Positions 63,521-64,000 of a stretch of 64,000 nucleotides of DNA are shown piece after piece. Positions within the stretch are counted from its first letter, which is position 1; every line of letters begins with the position of its first letter. This DNA comes from Coenobita brevimanus. Taxonomy: Eukaryota > Arthropoda > Malacostraca > Decapoda > Coenobitidae. Position numbers and translations under genes: made by a program. The stretch covers positions 20,913,732-20,977,731 of the forward strand of contig CM064666.1 in NCBI GenBank assembly GCA_032717465.1, written 5' to 3'. Below the pieces are notes generated by a model. The model ran no database searches, was not told the DNA's origin, and saw only the letters and a program-made list of their open reading frames with translations.

Positions 63521-64000
63521 CACCTACCAACCCCTACAAACCGGGCGATTTCGTCATGGTTGCCACCCTGCCCACTCCACACATCCTAGCTCCCAGCTAC
63601 ACAGGCCCCTACAAGATACTGAGTATCCCCAACCCCCATCAAGTCACAATCAGATACCACAACACCACCCGCACCTACCGGAACTGCCACGTGCATCGAT
63701 CCCAGCACCAGACACACTGCCTCCCCTGCCACAGAGCCCGCTGGCCCCACCCCCATCTCCCCACCAGCACTGGAAAATTCCTACGCCTGTTATCTTTCCC
63801 CTTCCTTCTCCACCCCCAACACTCCCACCACGTCCACCACCCCAACCCCAGCCACCTCCCCCCTCGCTCACAACTGGGTCGGCGACATCCACCCCCTCCC
63901 CACTCTCTACCCCCACCTCACCTCCCCCCTCAAGCCCCACGCCACCCCGCACCCCTCCTGCCACCTCCACACTGCCCTCCTCTCCAACCACCACCATCCA
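63521..64000 (+). pseudogene. GPY/F module and Pro-rich tail of Gypsy B
   Basis: Reads PNPYKPGDFVMVATLPTPHI, SYTGPYKILSIPNPHQVTIR, then a long Pro/His/Ser/Thr-rich tail (the equivalent of the minisatellite-expanded tail in 36724-37190). The window ends in this tail, so the stop is not seen. Confidence 0.65.

Larger units (their letters stand above)
56206..64000 (+). mobile_element. Gypsy family B, + strand copy (runs off the window)
   Basis: LTR retrotransposon: 5' LTR (56206-58760), primer-binding-like TGGTGGCTAGCGATGG one base after it (from 58762), gag scraps (58886-59711), protease (59732-60060), a foreign insertion (about 60255-60865), RT, RNase H and integrase (61198-63520) and a Pro-rich tail to the window end. 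The 3' LTR is beyond 64000. It has many stops and frame changes. It shares RT, integrase and tail with the - strand copy at 34650-39963. Confidence 0.8.

Overview
The window looks like repeat-dense DNA from a multicellular animal, and I would guess a decapod crustacean. That guess rests on the mix of an RTE-like element and a Jockey/CR1-like element, a Gmr1-type LTR element, hAT and piggyBac-like miniature elements, tRNA-derived SINEs and very long (TA)n, (CT)n and (GT)n arrays. There are no bacterial genes, operons, rRNA genes or intact tRNA genes. Species and genus cannot be read from the sequence. Almost everything recognisable is a transposable element, and most copies are broken. Only two pieces look like host genes. 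One is the last coding exon of a PARP-family ADP-ribosyltransferase (15990-16227, + strand). The other is a candidate pair of first exons of an unknown gene on the - strand (28735-29018).

Layout. 1-7650: four pieces of one Jockey/CR1-like non-LTR family (C1, C2, C3 and an inverted fragment of C3), an RTE 3' end and tRNA-like SINE pieces; C3 carries a piggyBac-like element in a TTAA site. 7651-12969: a Ty3/Gypsy element (family A, - strand) split by a hAT-like DNA transposon, which itself contains a solo LTR of the Gmr1-type element, so three levels of nesting. 12970-19177: mostly non-coding, with a hairpin-headed SINE, the PARP exon and a 1.3-kb foldback element. 19178-23612: two RTE-like copies in tandem, long microsatellites and two SINEs head to head. 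24056-25190: a different decayed non-LTR RT. 26323-26620: a 298-bp hAT miniature element. 27480-28621: simple repeats. 29123-31096: a solo LTR of Gypsy family B carrying a SINE. 31801-34102: a 5'-truncated RTE copy with target duplication. 34650-39963: an internally deleted Gypsy family B copy (- strand). 40632-41015: a SINE. 41103-48197: a nearly complete Gmr1-type LTR element (- strand) whose integrase lies upstream of its reverse transcriptase, disrupted by a second piggyBac-like element. 49005-54880: a + strand Jockey/CR1-like copy (C4) interrupted by a full-length 3.2-kb RTE-like element. 56206-64000: a Gypsy family B copy (+ strand) that runs off the window end.

How the parts relate. 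The elements give a relative insertion order. C3 and the Gmr1-type element predate their piggyBac-like insertions, Gypsy A predates the hAT, the hAT predates the Gmr1 solo LTR, and C4 predates the RTE copy. Five insertions sit in, or end in, TA or GATA microsatellites. Coding in the elements is mostly ruined by stops and frameshifts. The longest intact frame is the 1274-codon Gmr1-type gag-pol segment. All family names come from motif recognition by eye; no database search was run.
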